The notes below the pieces were generated by a model. That model did no database searches. It saw only the letters and a list, made by a program, of their open reading frames with translations, and was not told the origin of the DNA. This document shows, in pieces, positions 1-5,034 of a stretch of DNA of 5,625 nt. Position 1 is the stretch's first letter. Each line of letters starts with the position of its first letter. Source of the DNA: Nanobdellota archaeon (GTDB lineage Archaea > Nanobdellota > Nanobdellia > SCGC-AAA011-G17 > GW2011-AR20). A program made the translations under genes and the position numbers. The stretch covers positions 1 through 5,625 of the forward strand of contig JAHJQH010000007.1 of the NCBI GenBank assembly GCA_018819375.1. Reading direction: 5' to 3'.

Positions 1-2
1 TA

Positions 3-98
3 GTTACAGGGATATTCAGGTGGTTTGCCTTGCCTATTGGTGTAGGGGCAATATATAATTTTTATTTGTGGTTAAAAAATAAAAGAAAAAAGAACTAA
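3..98 (+). CDS. C-terminal end of a membrane protein (5' end outside window)
   Basis: The frame opening at base 3 encodes 31 residues and stops with TAA at 96-98. It reads as one hydrophobic aromatic stretch (about residues 4-24, with FALPIGVGAIYNFYLWL at its core) followed by a strongly basic tail, KNKRKKN. That is the usual look of a last transmembrane helix with a positively charged cytoplasmic C-terminus. The family cannot be recognised from so little sequence. Its stop lies inside the open frame of the downstream nucleotidyltransferase-like fragment, so the two frames overlap by about 15 bases. Confidence is limited by length: the hydrophobic-then-basic pattern could occur by chance, but no other frame here gives a sensible protein end. 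Confidence 0.5.
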   Translation, partial: VTGIFRWFALPIGVGAIYNFYLWLKNKRKKN

Positions 99-109
99 AA
101 GTTTACATA

Positions 110-367
110 TTGTCCAAAGAGGACATAATCCTTTTTAAGGCAGTAACAAGAAGGGAAAGGGACACTGAAGACATAAAGGATATCATCCAAGCAGAAAAGA
201 CAATTGACTGGGAATACATAGTGGATGAAGCAATCAAGCAGAAAAACAACAATCCGTGGATTTTAATTGATTTGGAAGAGGTTTTGCAGGAAATTAGAAA
301 AGTGACTTTCATTCAAGACAAGTATTTTCAAAAGATATACAAGGCACAGGAGCTGTCTAAGACTTGA
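110..367 (+). pseudogene. C-terminal remnant of an AbiEii/DUF6036-like nucleotidyltransferase
   Basis: The product is 85 residues from a TTG start at 110; the frame is open back to base 83 with no ATG and no clear Shine-Dalgarno site. The segment from 104, VYILSKEDIILFKAVTRRERD followed by TEDI, resembles the 'L..ED.I.FK....R..D..DI' block in the C-terminal half of AbiEii-like and DUF6036-type nucleotidyltransferases, where it follows the catalytic GS...D.D region. No GS motif or metal-binding aspartates are present, because the expected N-terminal 80-120 residues are absent and another gene's end occupies that space. The remainder (IDWEYIVDEAIKQK and a helical C-terminus) fits the same families. 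Intact members are often antitoxin- or toxin-like components of toxin-antitoxin pairs. The family call rests on a short motif recalled by eye. A real small protein starting at TTG is the alternative, but a 5'-truncated, inactive remnant is more likely. Confidence 0.45.
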
Positions 368-406
368 AAGTGGTGTTTCTTAAGACTTAGAAATTGGGTG
401 TTGTGA

Positions 407-421
407 GTGTGGTTGTTGGTA
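407..421 (+). repeat. 15-bp direct repeat, copy 1
   Basis: GTGTGGTTGTTGGTA occurs identically here and at 528-542, 121 bp apart, in the GT-rich intergenic stretch. Its low complexity means the identity could be partly compositional. Confidence 0.5.
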
Positions 422-456
422 TCTATATGGTTGTTTTTATTTGTTAAGGTATAATT

Positions 457-479
457 AAAATCCCTTGTGGGATTTTTTT
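457..479 (+). terminator. Hairpin plus T-run terminator
   Basis: AAAATCCC (457-464) pairs perfectly with GGGATTTT (469-476) around a TTGT loop, and the T-run continues to 479. It lies about 90 bp downstream of the nucleotidyltransferase remnant and would end + strand transcription. On the - strand the same hairpin is followed by TTTTAATTAT, so it may work in both directions. Confidence 0.6.
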
Positions 480-527
480 ACTTTGATTAGTGAGGTTTGC
501 GTATGATGGGTATTCTTGGTTGTGTTG

Positions 528-542
528 GTGTGGTTGTTGGTA
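528..542 (+). repeat. 15-bp direct repeat, copy 2
   Basis: This is the second exact copy of GTGTGGTTGTTGGTA (first at 407-421). The sequence that follows, AATGTTAAAATCTTTTTT, recalls the AATTAAAATC...TTTTTT of the first copy's downstream terminator, so the two may be degenerate copies of a longer unit. Confidence 0.45.
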
Positions 543-720
543 ATGTTAAAATCTTTTTTGAAGTGTATGATTGCGTTAGGCAGGTTTTTGTCTGGAGTCA
601 ATTGATAAATTCCTGAAGTAATTCCAACAGAAACCCTTATTAGTAAAATAGCTAAATTTCTTTTAAAACTAGATTTCTTTTCTTTTAGAAAGTTTGGATA
701 AGAAGGCCTGTTTCGAAATC

Positions 721-774
721 ATACTAATTGCTAATTAGTAAGAATATACAAATGTTTGCACTGGCAATTAGTAT
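721..774. repeat. Three-armed inverted repeat (ATACTAATTGC / GCAATTAGTAT)
   Basis: ATACTAATTGC (721-731) has a perfect 11-base inverted partner GCAATTAGTAT (764-774), with 32 bases between. A third arm, AATTAGTA (733-740), can instead pair with TACTAATT (722-729) to form a tight 8-bp hairpin with a GCT loop. The left arm can therefore pair with either of two partners. On the - strand the element includes a TATA-like box (745-752) and ends at an ATG (722-720), so it could be an operator for the decayed gene there. A mobile-element end is another possibility, but no transposase lies nearby. Confidence 0.55.
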
Positions 775-835
775 AGAACTGCCTTGTCTGGAGGTTTTGT
801 GGTTGGTTTGGGTATTGTTGTGATTAGGTGGGTTT

Positions 836-937
836 GTGGTTGATTCTCCTGGTTTGAAAGGTAAAGAGAGGTTAGGGGGTTATGATGTTTTTAAATTAGT
901 TGAGTTTGAGGGCAGGTTTGTTGCTTTTTCATACTAA
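836..937 (+). pseudogene. Possible 33-codon gene tail, unknown family
   Basis: The frame open from 824, with a possible GTG start at 836, reads VVDSPGLKGKERLGGYDVFK followed by LVEFEGRFVAFSY and stops at TAA 935-937. The second half has an ordinary protein-like mix of charged and hydrophobic residues, unlike the Val/Gly/Trp-dominated translations of the GT-rich DNA just upstream. There is no Shine-Dalgarno site and no recognisable family. It may be the surviving C-terminus of a decayed gene, or chance. Confidence 0.22.
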
Positions 938-947
938 ATATTAGGAC

Positions 948-1096
948 ATGAAGTACATAAACCCTTTAGTGCCTGAAATTAAGCTATGTTACTATATATA
1001 ATAATATACTTTACTATAGAAAGCAAAGATGTAGAAAACTATTTAAACAAAACTGCATTAGAGTTGATGTTGGGGGATGAAGAAAATGGAAAATAA
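948..1096 (+). pseudogene. Possible frameshifted small ORF upstream of the 1086-1241 gene
   Basis: ATG at 948 gives MKYINPLVPEIKLCYYI with a stop at 999-1001. In another frame, ATG 986 leads through an isoleucine-rich start into ESKDVENYLNKTALELMLGD and stops at 1094-1096. The two would join into one protein of about 45-50 residues if an indel lay in the AT-repeat at 991-1009. The second part overlaps the start of the next small ORF (ATG 1086), an arrangement typical of translationally coupled pairs. The AT-rich junction is also the best TATA-like box in the area, so the first part could equally be non-coding upstream DNA. Confidence 0.22.
993..1009 (+). promoter_or_regulatory. TATA-like promoter element for the small ORF at 1086
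   Basis: TATATATAATAATATAC is the strongest TATA-like stretch upstream of the small + strand ORF. A transcript starting about 25 bp downstream (near 1025) would have a leader of about 60 nt containing the GGGGG Shine-Dalgarno-like run at 1072-1076. No factor B recognition element is clear. Confidence 0.35.
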
Positions 1097-1241
1097 AAAA
1101 GAAGATAAATCTAAACCTGTAATAAAGGAAATTTATGAAATCTCTAAGAATGATAAAAAAATTTTAGAACTTGTAAACAAAGCCAAAGAAATAGTGTTCA
1201 AAGAGGATGAAGTGTTATTTAAGGAGTTAGCAAAACATTAA
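1086..1241 (+). CDS. Small charged hypothetical protein (51 aa)
   Basis: ATG 1086 to TAA 1239-1241 encodes 51 residues beginning MENKKEDKSKPVIKEIYEIS and ending EDEVLFKELAKH. The composition is Lys/Glu-rich and predicted to be helical (KKILELVNKAKEIVFKEDEV has hydrophobic residues spaced 3-4 apart), with no membrane segment or known motif. I prefer ATG 1086 over the in-frame ATG at 1077 because GGGGG (1072-1076) lies 9 bases upstream of 1086 and can pair with the CCUCC anti-Shine-Dalgarno with one wobble, whereas it directly abuts 1077. The start overlaps the end of a preceding frame (stop 1094-1096). Small helical charged proteins in such settings are often antitoxins, but no partner toxin is visible, so no function is assigned. 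Confidence 0.5.
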   Translation: MENKKEDKSKPVIKEIYEISKNDKKILELVNKAKEIVFKEDEVLFKELAKH

Positions 1242-1251
1242 ATTTCTTAAA

Positions 1252-1314
1252 ATGAAGAAAGCAGAGCAGATAACCATACACAAAAGAGAATTCTCTCAGG
1301 CCCATTTAAGTTAA
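1252..1314 (+). other. 20-codon ORF, possible truncated gene start
   Basis: Ten bases after the preceding small ORF, ATG 1252 opens MKKAEQITIHKREFSQAHLS and stops at 1312-1314. The sequence looks like the start of a larger protein, yet the ATPase gene ends from the other direction at 1343, so there is no room for one. It may be a 3'-truncated remnant or chance. Confidence 0.2.
1284..1297 (-). terminator. Possible terminator of the ATPase gene
   Basis: AGAGAATTCTCT (1285-1296) is a perfect 12-bp palindrome about 45 bases beyond the ATPase stop. Read on the - strand its second half runs into TTTT (CTCTTTTG), so a 4-bp hairpin with an AATT loop plus a short U-run could end the transcript. The stem is short, which keeps confidence low. 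Confidence 0.3.
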
Positions 1315-1342
1315 CAATACACTATTCTGGTTGGGCTGGGAA

Positions 1343-2638
1343 TTAAAAATTATTGGTAAGAAGCCATTTCCAAATAGGGGTTACTTTAATCATTTTTCCT
1401 TTTATTCTTTCTTCCTTTTCTGTGTCTTTTGTGATTATGGTTCCCATCTTTAATTTATATTTCTCTAATGCTTCTATTAAACCTCCAAATTCTCTTTTGC
1501 TATTTTCGTCATTTAACTCTTTTGTTACCTGAATCACTTCGGTAATTTTGTTCTTTTCTTTAACTAAAAAATCACATTCATAATTTTTTTTATGATAGAA
1601 AATTTCTTTTCCTCTTCTTTTAAGTTCTACATAAACTAAATTTTCCATTAATCTTCCAATATCTTCTGAAAACTTGAAACTCACAGAATTTAAGACCCCA
1701 TTGTCTATACAATATACTTTCTTTATTGAACCAAGCTGTTTTGTCAGAGAATATTCATACTTAAGGTTTTGGAAGAACAAATATGCATCTTCAAAATAAG
1801 AGATGTATTCAATTATTGTATTTTTACTGATGTTAAATCCAAGAGATTTAAGTTTATTGGATAGCCGGTTATATGAAATTTCTTTAGTTACTGATTCAAA
1901 TAATAATTTTGCTAATATTCTTAGTTTTTTTATTTCCTTTATATTATGCCTTTCAACAATGTCCCTGAAAATTACTGTTTCGAATTGTCTTTGTAATATT
2001 GTGCTACTGTCTATCTCTTTGTTTGTTAAAATGGCGGGATAACCCCCCTCTGTAAGGTATTTCTTAAATTCTTTTTTTATTTTAAATCTGTCTTTGCTAT
2101 TGGACAAAGTTTTTATATCATAATTAATCTCTCCCCAATTCAAATATTCTTTAAAACTTAATGGATAAAGTTCTATACTAAGAACTCTCCCCCTTAGTCT
2201 TGTAGAAATTTCCCTGCTTAATAATTTTGAAGAAGACCCGGTAAGAATAATCTTTATGTTTTTATGCATTTCATTAATCCTTCTAACCCAAACATCCCAA
2301 TTTTTAACAATGTGCACTTCATCCAAAAAAAGATATATATCATACTTTTTATTAATTTCAGATAATTCATAAAATTTATTTAAGAGTTCATCTAAGTCTT
2401 TTGCATCAGAACCTATTAATTTTTCATCTTCAAAATTAATGTACAAAATGTTGTTTTTTGGTATTGCTTCTTTTAGAAGTTCTTTTATCTTTTTAAAACA
2501 GAGGTATGTTTTTCCTGCTCTCCTAGGGCCTATTATAGTGGTTATAAAATCATGATTTAGAACAATGGATTGGTGTCTAGGTAATGTTTCTGGAATCTCA
2601 AATTCCATCCATTGAATTATTATTTTTTCGTAATCCAT
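1343..2638 (-). CDS. AAA_14/DUF4143 family ATPase
   Basis: The 431-residue protein has the full layout of archaeal and bacterial AAA_14-DUF4143 ATPases. Walker A is GPRRAGKT (residues 37-44), Walker B is IYLFLDEVH (101-109, with D106 and E107), and a sensor-1-like ILTGSSSKLL (131-140) is followed by arginine-rich STRLRGR. The middle (about 185-310) fits the helical/winged-helix linker. The C-terminal DUF4143 part contains GRLMENLVYVELKRRG (328-343), ECDFLV (354-359) and EVIQV (367-371), spaced like a restriction-endonuclease-fold (PD-(D/E)XK-like) core, although whether it cuts DNA is unknown. The biological role of this family is poorly defined; members abound in accessory regions of archaea and anaerobic bacteria. 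ATG 2638 is well supported: GGGAGGT lies 11 bases upstream and a TATA-like box lies further up. It has its own promoter and is separated from the HD gene by about 140 bp, so it need not be in an operon with it. Confidence 0.9.
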   Translation of the reverse strand: MDYEKIIIQWMEFEIPETLPRHQSIVLNHDFITTIIGPRRAGKTYLCFKKIKELLKEAIPKNNILYINFEDEKLIGSDAKDLDELLNKFYELSEINKKYDIYLFLDEVHIVKNWDVWVRRINEMHKNIKIILTGSSSKLLSREISTRLRGRVLSIELYPLSFKEYLNWGEINYDIKTLSNSKDRFKIKKEFKKYLTEGGYPAILTNKEIDSSTILQRQFETVIFRDIVERHNIKEIKKLRILAKLLFESVTKEISYNRLSNKLKSLGFNISKNTIIEYISYFEDAYLFFQNLKYEYSLTKQLGSIKKVYCIDNGVLNSVSFKFSEDIGRLMENLVYVELKRRGKEIFYHKKNYECDFLVKEKNKITEVIQVTKELNDENSKREFGGLIEALEKYKLKMGTIITKDTEKEERIKGKMIKVTPIWKWLLTNNF

Positions 2639-2649
2639 TTGTTCTTTAT

Positions 2650-2656
2650 ACCTCCC
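2650..2656 (-). promoter_or_regulatory. Strong Shine-Dalgarno site of the ATPase gene
   Basis: GGGAGGT on the - strand, 11 bases before ATG 2638, is the best Shine-Dalgarno match in the window and fixes this start. The other large - strand genes have weak or close-set sites, so this gene's translation control differs from its neighbours. Confidence 0.7.
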
Positions 2657-2689
2657 AAATCTTAGGTTATTTGTATAGTGTAATGAACA

Positions 2690-2697
2690 TATTTAAA
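2690..2697 (-). promoter_or_regulatory. TATA-like box of the ATPase gene
   Basis: On the - strand, GAAAGGTTTAAATATG holds a TATA-like TTTAAATA (2697-2690) preceded by a purine-rich stretch that could serve as factor B recognition element. Transcription would start near 2667, giving a leader of about 28 nt that includes the Shine-Dalgarno site. Confidence 0.5.
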
Positions 2698-2747
2698 CCT
2701 TTCTATTTTGATTGGGTGCGTTCAAAATCTTTATTAAACAAGATAAT

Positions 2748-2768
2748 CCCTACCTGAGGCAGGAAGGG
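2748..2768 (-). terminator. Hairpin downstream of the HD gene
   Basis: CCCT-A-CCTG, loop AGG, CAGG-A-AGGG forms a compact hairpin with two 4-bp stems separated by a symmetrical A/A mismatch, 14 bases past the HD gene stop. On the - strand it is followed by ATTATCTTGTTTAAT, moderately T-rich but without a clean T-run, so it may be a weak terminator or an RNA 3'-end stabiliser. Confidence 0.4.
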
Positions 2769-2783
2769 GTTTGGTGGTTATTT
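2769..2783 (+). repeat. 15-bp repeat overlapping the HD stop codon, copy 1
   Basis: GTTTGGTGGTTATTT is identical to 3887-3901. Here it contains two bases of the HD gene's stop codon (2782-2784), so on the - strand the repeat begins within the stop. The other copy lies between Fic2 and the HD start. Confidence 0.5.
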
Positions 2784-3777
2784 AAATAATCAATCCTTCT
2801 AATCCCTTAATTATTATCCCTTTTACTTCTTCTGAATCCTTTCTTGCTTTTTGAATAACTTCCTTGTAATCTGGAGATAATTCACTTAAAGAAATCATTT
2901 GGTTATCTACTAAAACTTCTGGGTCAATATATCTAAACTTTTTAGGCAAGATGAGCCCTTTCCTAGATTCTTCTAAATCAAGTTTTTTGGAATGTAACAG
3001 GTTTAAGACTCCTAAAACATATAGATCTTCACTTTGTTTTAATAGGGTTATGATGTATTCATCTGTTTTGTTAAAATCTGTTAAAGTAACAATCCCCTTA
3101 TCAAGAGCTTTTTTCAAAACTTCTGAAAGTAGATAATATCTTGCTTTTGCCTCATTTCCTGCCCAGTGTTTAATTTGGCAAGTCATATACCCCCTAGCAA
3201 ATATTTCTGCTTGTTCTTTTGATTTAAAAACCATATTTCCATTGTGGTTCTTTAAATTCATAACAATACCTTGAATTAAATCATCATCCCCAAAATATTG
3301 CTTTTCCCTAATTGAATAATCAAACCTATCTACACATAAACTTGGAGTTGGTTTGTCTAATAAAGATAATTCTTCTAAATCTGAAACTCTTTCAGAGTTC
3401 AAACCATGTTTTCCTAAGATTACTGGGATTTGAGAGTTTTCTATCATATTTACATGATTAGTGTCTTGATAATCTTCTTTAGTTGGATCTCCTAAGACCC
3501 AATCAATTACATGGGAGAAGGTTTTATGAGAAGCATCATGTAATAATCCTCCAACTTGTTCTTCAATAATTGCACCCAATTTTTTTAATAATATCATTGC
3601 ACCAATAGAATGTTCATATCTTGAATAGACTGGTCTATGGTAATATCTTTGAGGCATTCCTTGTTGAGAGATTCCTTTTAATCTCTGAATCTCCTTGGAG
3701 TTGATTAAATCTATTAAAAGAGGTTCATTGATGTCTTCTTGCCCATAAATTCTATCATTGATTCTCATATTATGCAT
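2782..3777 (-). CDS. SAMHD1-like HD-domain phosphohydrolase
   Basis: The 331-residue protein from ATG 3777 carries the HD-superfamily metal-binding signature in SAMHD1/dNTPase-like order: H56 in YSRYEHSIGAMIL, H80-D81 in GLLHDASHKTFSH, and D150 in LCVDRFDYSIREK. It probably hydrolyses a phosphate ester, possibly a nucleotide, in the cytoplasm; the substrate cannot be told from sequence. The opening MRINDRIYG...EPLLIDLINSKEIQRLKGISQQG is how related proteins begin, supporting ATG 3777 or ATG 3768. The frame stays open to a GTG at 3981 that overlaps Fic2 by 17 bp, adding 68 residues. I reject this extension because its first residues (TTKNKDAVTCAK) come from a 45-bp repeat also present after Fic1, where it encodes nearly the same short peptide, and because no ribosome site precedes the GTG. 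A TATA-like TTTTAAGT at 3793-3800 could drive a near-leaderless transcript. Its place after two Fic genes suggests an accessory or defence context. Confidence 0.85.
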   Translation of the reverse strand: MHNMRINDRIYGQEDINEPLLIDLINSKEIQRLKGISQQGMPQRYYHRPVYSRYEHSIGAMILLKKLGAIIEEQVGGLLHDASHKTFSHVIDWVLGDPTKEDYQDTNHVNMIENSQIPVILGKHGLNSERVSDLEELSLLDKPTPSLCVDRFDYSIREKQYFGDDDLIQGIVMNLKNHNGNMVFKSKEQAEIFARGYMTCQIKHWAGNEAKARYYLLSEVLKKALDKGIVTLTDFNKTDEYIITLLKQSEDLYVLGVLNLLHSKKLDLEESRKGLILPKKFRYIDPEVLVDNQMISLSELSPDYKEVIQKARKDSEEVKGIIIKGLEGLII

Positions 3778-3886
3778 TAAGTTAGAAGTAAAACTTAAAA
3801 CTCTATTGTTTTTATTATGTTCAACAGAGAGCCTATTTTTAATTCTTAATTTATCCCAAGAACCATAATAGCTCCATTCTGGTGGT

Positions 3887-3901
3887 GTTTGGTGGTTATT
3901 T
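3887..3901 (+). repeat. 15-bp repeat, copy 2 (between Fic2 and HD genes)
   Basis: This is the second exact copy of GTTTGGTGGTTATTT (first at 2769-2783), in the spacer upstream of the HD start. Both copies are followed or preceded by G-rich or T-rich tracts on the + strand. A looser relative, GGGTTTGTGGTCATT, lies at 4967-4981 downstream of Fic1. Confidence 0.5.
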
Positions 3902-3942
3902 TTTAGGGTTTTTTGGGCTTTTGTAGTTGATTTTCTTTTGGT

Positions 3943-3987
3943 TTTTGCACAGGTGACTGCATCCTTATTTTTTGTGGTCACCTTTTA
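3943..3987. repeat. 45-bp repeat at the Fic2 3' end, copy A
   Basis: This matches 5035-5079 at 43 of 45 positions (differences at 3951 and 3959). It contains an inverted repeat, GGTGACTGCA (3952-3961) against TGTGGTCACC (3973-3982), with an 11-base T-rich loop; in a + strand RNA all ten pairs form, two of them G-U. The repeat supplies codons 295-300 and the stop of Fic2, and its GTG (3981-3979) opens the false N-terminal extension of the HD gene. Confidence 0.9.
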
Positions 3988-4867
3988 GATATTTTTTATT
4001 GATTTTCAGGTAATTCCTGAAAAACCAATGGACAAAGATTGTTTCATCTTTTTTTACCTGTGACCTTTCCAAAGCATTATAGTATCCTGTCCTTCTTGAA
4101 TAAGGAATATCCAACATTGGGAAATTGTGTTTATTTAAAGCAAAATTCATCATTATTCTAGAAATTCTCCCATTTCCATCTCCAAAAGGGTGAATTGTTA
4201 CAAATTTCAGGTGAACTAATGCAGATAATTCAAGGGGATGCACCTTACTCTTATGTTTACCATACCAATCAAAGAATTCTTTTAATAAGAAATCTAATTC
4301 TGCAGGTATTGGCGGGACAAACTTGCTTCTTGCTATTAAAACCTGATGTTTTCTTATTTTACCTGCGATGTCTGGTTTTGTATTTTTTAATAAATCCCTG
4401 TTCCATTTTAGGACAATTTGATTTGTTAATTCCCCCTTATGACCTGACATCTCATAGAAAACTTCCTTGTGAGCTTCTGCTTCTTTTGCATCCCTGATTG
4501 GCTTTCCTTTTGGTGAAGTTCCTCTTTCTAATAAATCTGCAGTTTCCTTTAAGGTTAATGTTGAACCTTCTATTCTTTGGGTATTGTAAGTAAATCTAAT
4601 CATAAAATTTTCAGTTTGCTTTTCTTTGAGGGATTTAGGCAGAATTTTTTGTTCTTTTGAGTAGTTCTTTTTTATTAAATCAAAAGAGTTAAACCATTGC
4701 TCTTTGTAAATTTCTGAGATAAATTTCTTTTTGATATCTTCTATGTCTTGCGGAACTTTAGAACCAAGATATTTTTCTTTTTTCCTTACTTTCTTTCCTT
4801 CCCTATAACTATGTTCAAGATAGTAATACTCCTTATTTCCTTTTTTTCTTTTTCTTATGTTTACCAT
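3965..4867 (-). CDS. Fic-domain protein with N-terminal inhibitory motif (Fic2)
   Basis: The 300-residue protein contains the complete Fic active-site motif HPFGDGNGR (226-234), whose histidine is the catalytic base and whose D-GNGR binds metal and nucleotide phosphates. Such enzymes usually transfer AMP from ATP to a protein side chain. An (S/T)xxxE(G/N) inhibitory motif is present at TQRIEG (96-101) on the N-terminal side, which marks a class II Fic protein whose E100 should block ATP binding until relieved. A flap-like segment lies near KFVPPIPAEL (182-191). The first 40 residues are basic and hydrophilic (RKRKKGNKEYYYLEHSYREG), as in archaeal Fic proteins that may bind nucleic acid or partners there. 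The start is supported by AAGGAAG four bases upstream and a TATA box about 26 bases upstream. The last six residues (KGDHKK) and stop come from the 45-bp repeat, so the original C-terminus was probably replaced. The target protein is unknown. Confidence 0.93.
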   Translation of the reverse strand: MVNIRKRKKGNKEYYYLEHSYREGKKVRKKEKYLGSKVPQDIEDIKKKFISEIYKEQWFNSFDLIKKNYSKEQKILPKSLKEKQTENFMIRFTYNTQRIEGSTLTLKETADLLERGTSPKGKPIRDAKEAEAHKEVFYEMSGHKGELTNQIVLKWNRDLLKNTKPDIAGKIRKHQVLIARSKFVPPIPAELDFLLKEFFDWYGKHKSKVHPLELSALVHLKFVTIHPFGDGNGRISRIMMNFALNKHNFPMLDIPYSRRTGYYNALERSQVKKDETIFVHWFFRNYLKINKKYLKGDHKK

Positions 4868-4879
4868 ACAACTTCCTTA

Positions 4880-4924
4880 CCCCTACAAATATATAAATCT
4901 TTCTCTTTTTATGTAATGTAGGGG
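4880..4924. promoter_or_regulatory. Inverted repeat bracketing the Fic2 TATA box (possible operator)
   Basis: CCCCTACA (4880-4887) and TGTAGGGG (4917-4924) are perfect 8-bp inverted arms, 29 bases apart, on either side of the TATA-like box at 4890-4897. A dimeric regulator bound to both arms would cover the promoter. As RNA the arms could form a hairpin only if transcription began upstream of 4924. Confidence 0.55.
4890..4897 (-). promoter_or_regulatory. TATA box of Fic2
   Basis: TTTATATA on the - strand, within GAAAGATTTATATATTTG, is centred about 26 bp from ATG 4867, the normal distance from TATA centre to transcription start in archaea. The message should therefore be leaderless or nearly so, although a Shine-Dalgarno-like AAGGAAG (4872-4878) also lies there. 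Confidence 0.6.
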
Positions 4925-5034
4925 GAAGATAAACTTGTCTCAAAAAATAGTCTGCCCTGTTCTGGGGGGTTTGTGGTCATTAGGGGATATTATTTTTTGT
5001 CCGGGCCGTGCAGTGTTTTGTTGTTATTCAGGAC

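Larger units (their letters stand above)
455..722 (-). pseudogene. Possible frameshifted remnant of a small membrane or secreted protein
   Basis: On the - strand an ATG at 722-720 starts a 17-residue frame (MISKQAFLSKLSKRKEI, stop at 671-669). In a neighbouring frame an 87-codon open stretch without any ATG runs from 718 to a TAA at 455. That longer frame contains a basic segment followed by a hydrophobic run (FKRNLAILLIRVSVGITSGI), as in a signal anchor or transmembrane helix. A frameshift near 675-690 would join the two into a basic-then-hydrophobic protein. A TATA-like box (745-752) sits about 26 bp upstream of the ATG, as in leaderless archaeal genes. The C-terminal half is Asn/Thr/His-rich simply because the strand is AC-rich, so the true gene, if any, probably ends near residue 50. 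Chance openness of AC-rich DNA is a serious alternative. Confidence 0.25.
368..1076. other. Gene-poor, GT-rich stretch with gene fragments
   Basis: No complete protein gene is convincing in these roughly 700 bases. The + strand is unusually rich in G and T (runs such as GTGTGGTTGTTGGTA and TTTGTGGTTG). It contains the terminator at 457-479, a repeated 15-mer (407-421 and 528-542), a three-armed inverted repeat (721-774), and several short reading frames that look like remnants: a - strand open frame without ATG (455-718), a + strand tail ending at 937, and fragments between 948 and 1096. I see no tRNA or rRNA. The region reads as intergenic DNA holding decayed genes; a GU-rich noncoding RNA cannot be ruled out. 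Confidence 0.5.

Noticed and set aside
103..312. 69-codon open frame on the - strand
   Set aside because: It lies wholly opposite the nucleotidyltransferase-like frame, which has a recognisable motif; the - strand product is Ser/Leu/Met-rich as expected of a shadow.
780..842. Open frame reading ALSGGFVVGLGIVVIRWVCG on the + strand
   Set aside because: The Val/Gly/Trp-rich product follows directly from the GT-rich DNA, and there is no ATG, ribosome site or recognisable family.
1300..1336. GCCCA...TGGGC hairpin downstream of the ATPase gene
   Set aside because: Only five pairs close a 27-base loop; too weak to call a terminator compared with the nearby palindrome at 1285-1296.
1803..3136. + strand open frames inside the ATPase (1803-2042) and HD (2951-3136) genes
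   Set aside because: Both are antisense to genes with clear family motifs and have no ribosome site or family signature.
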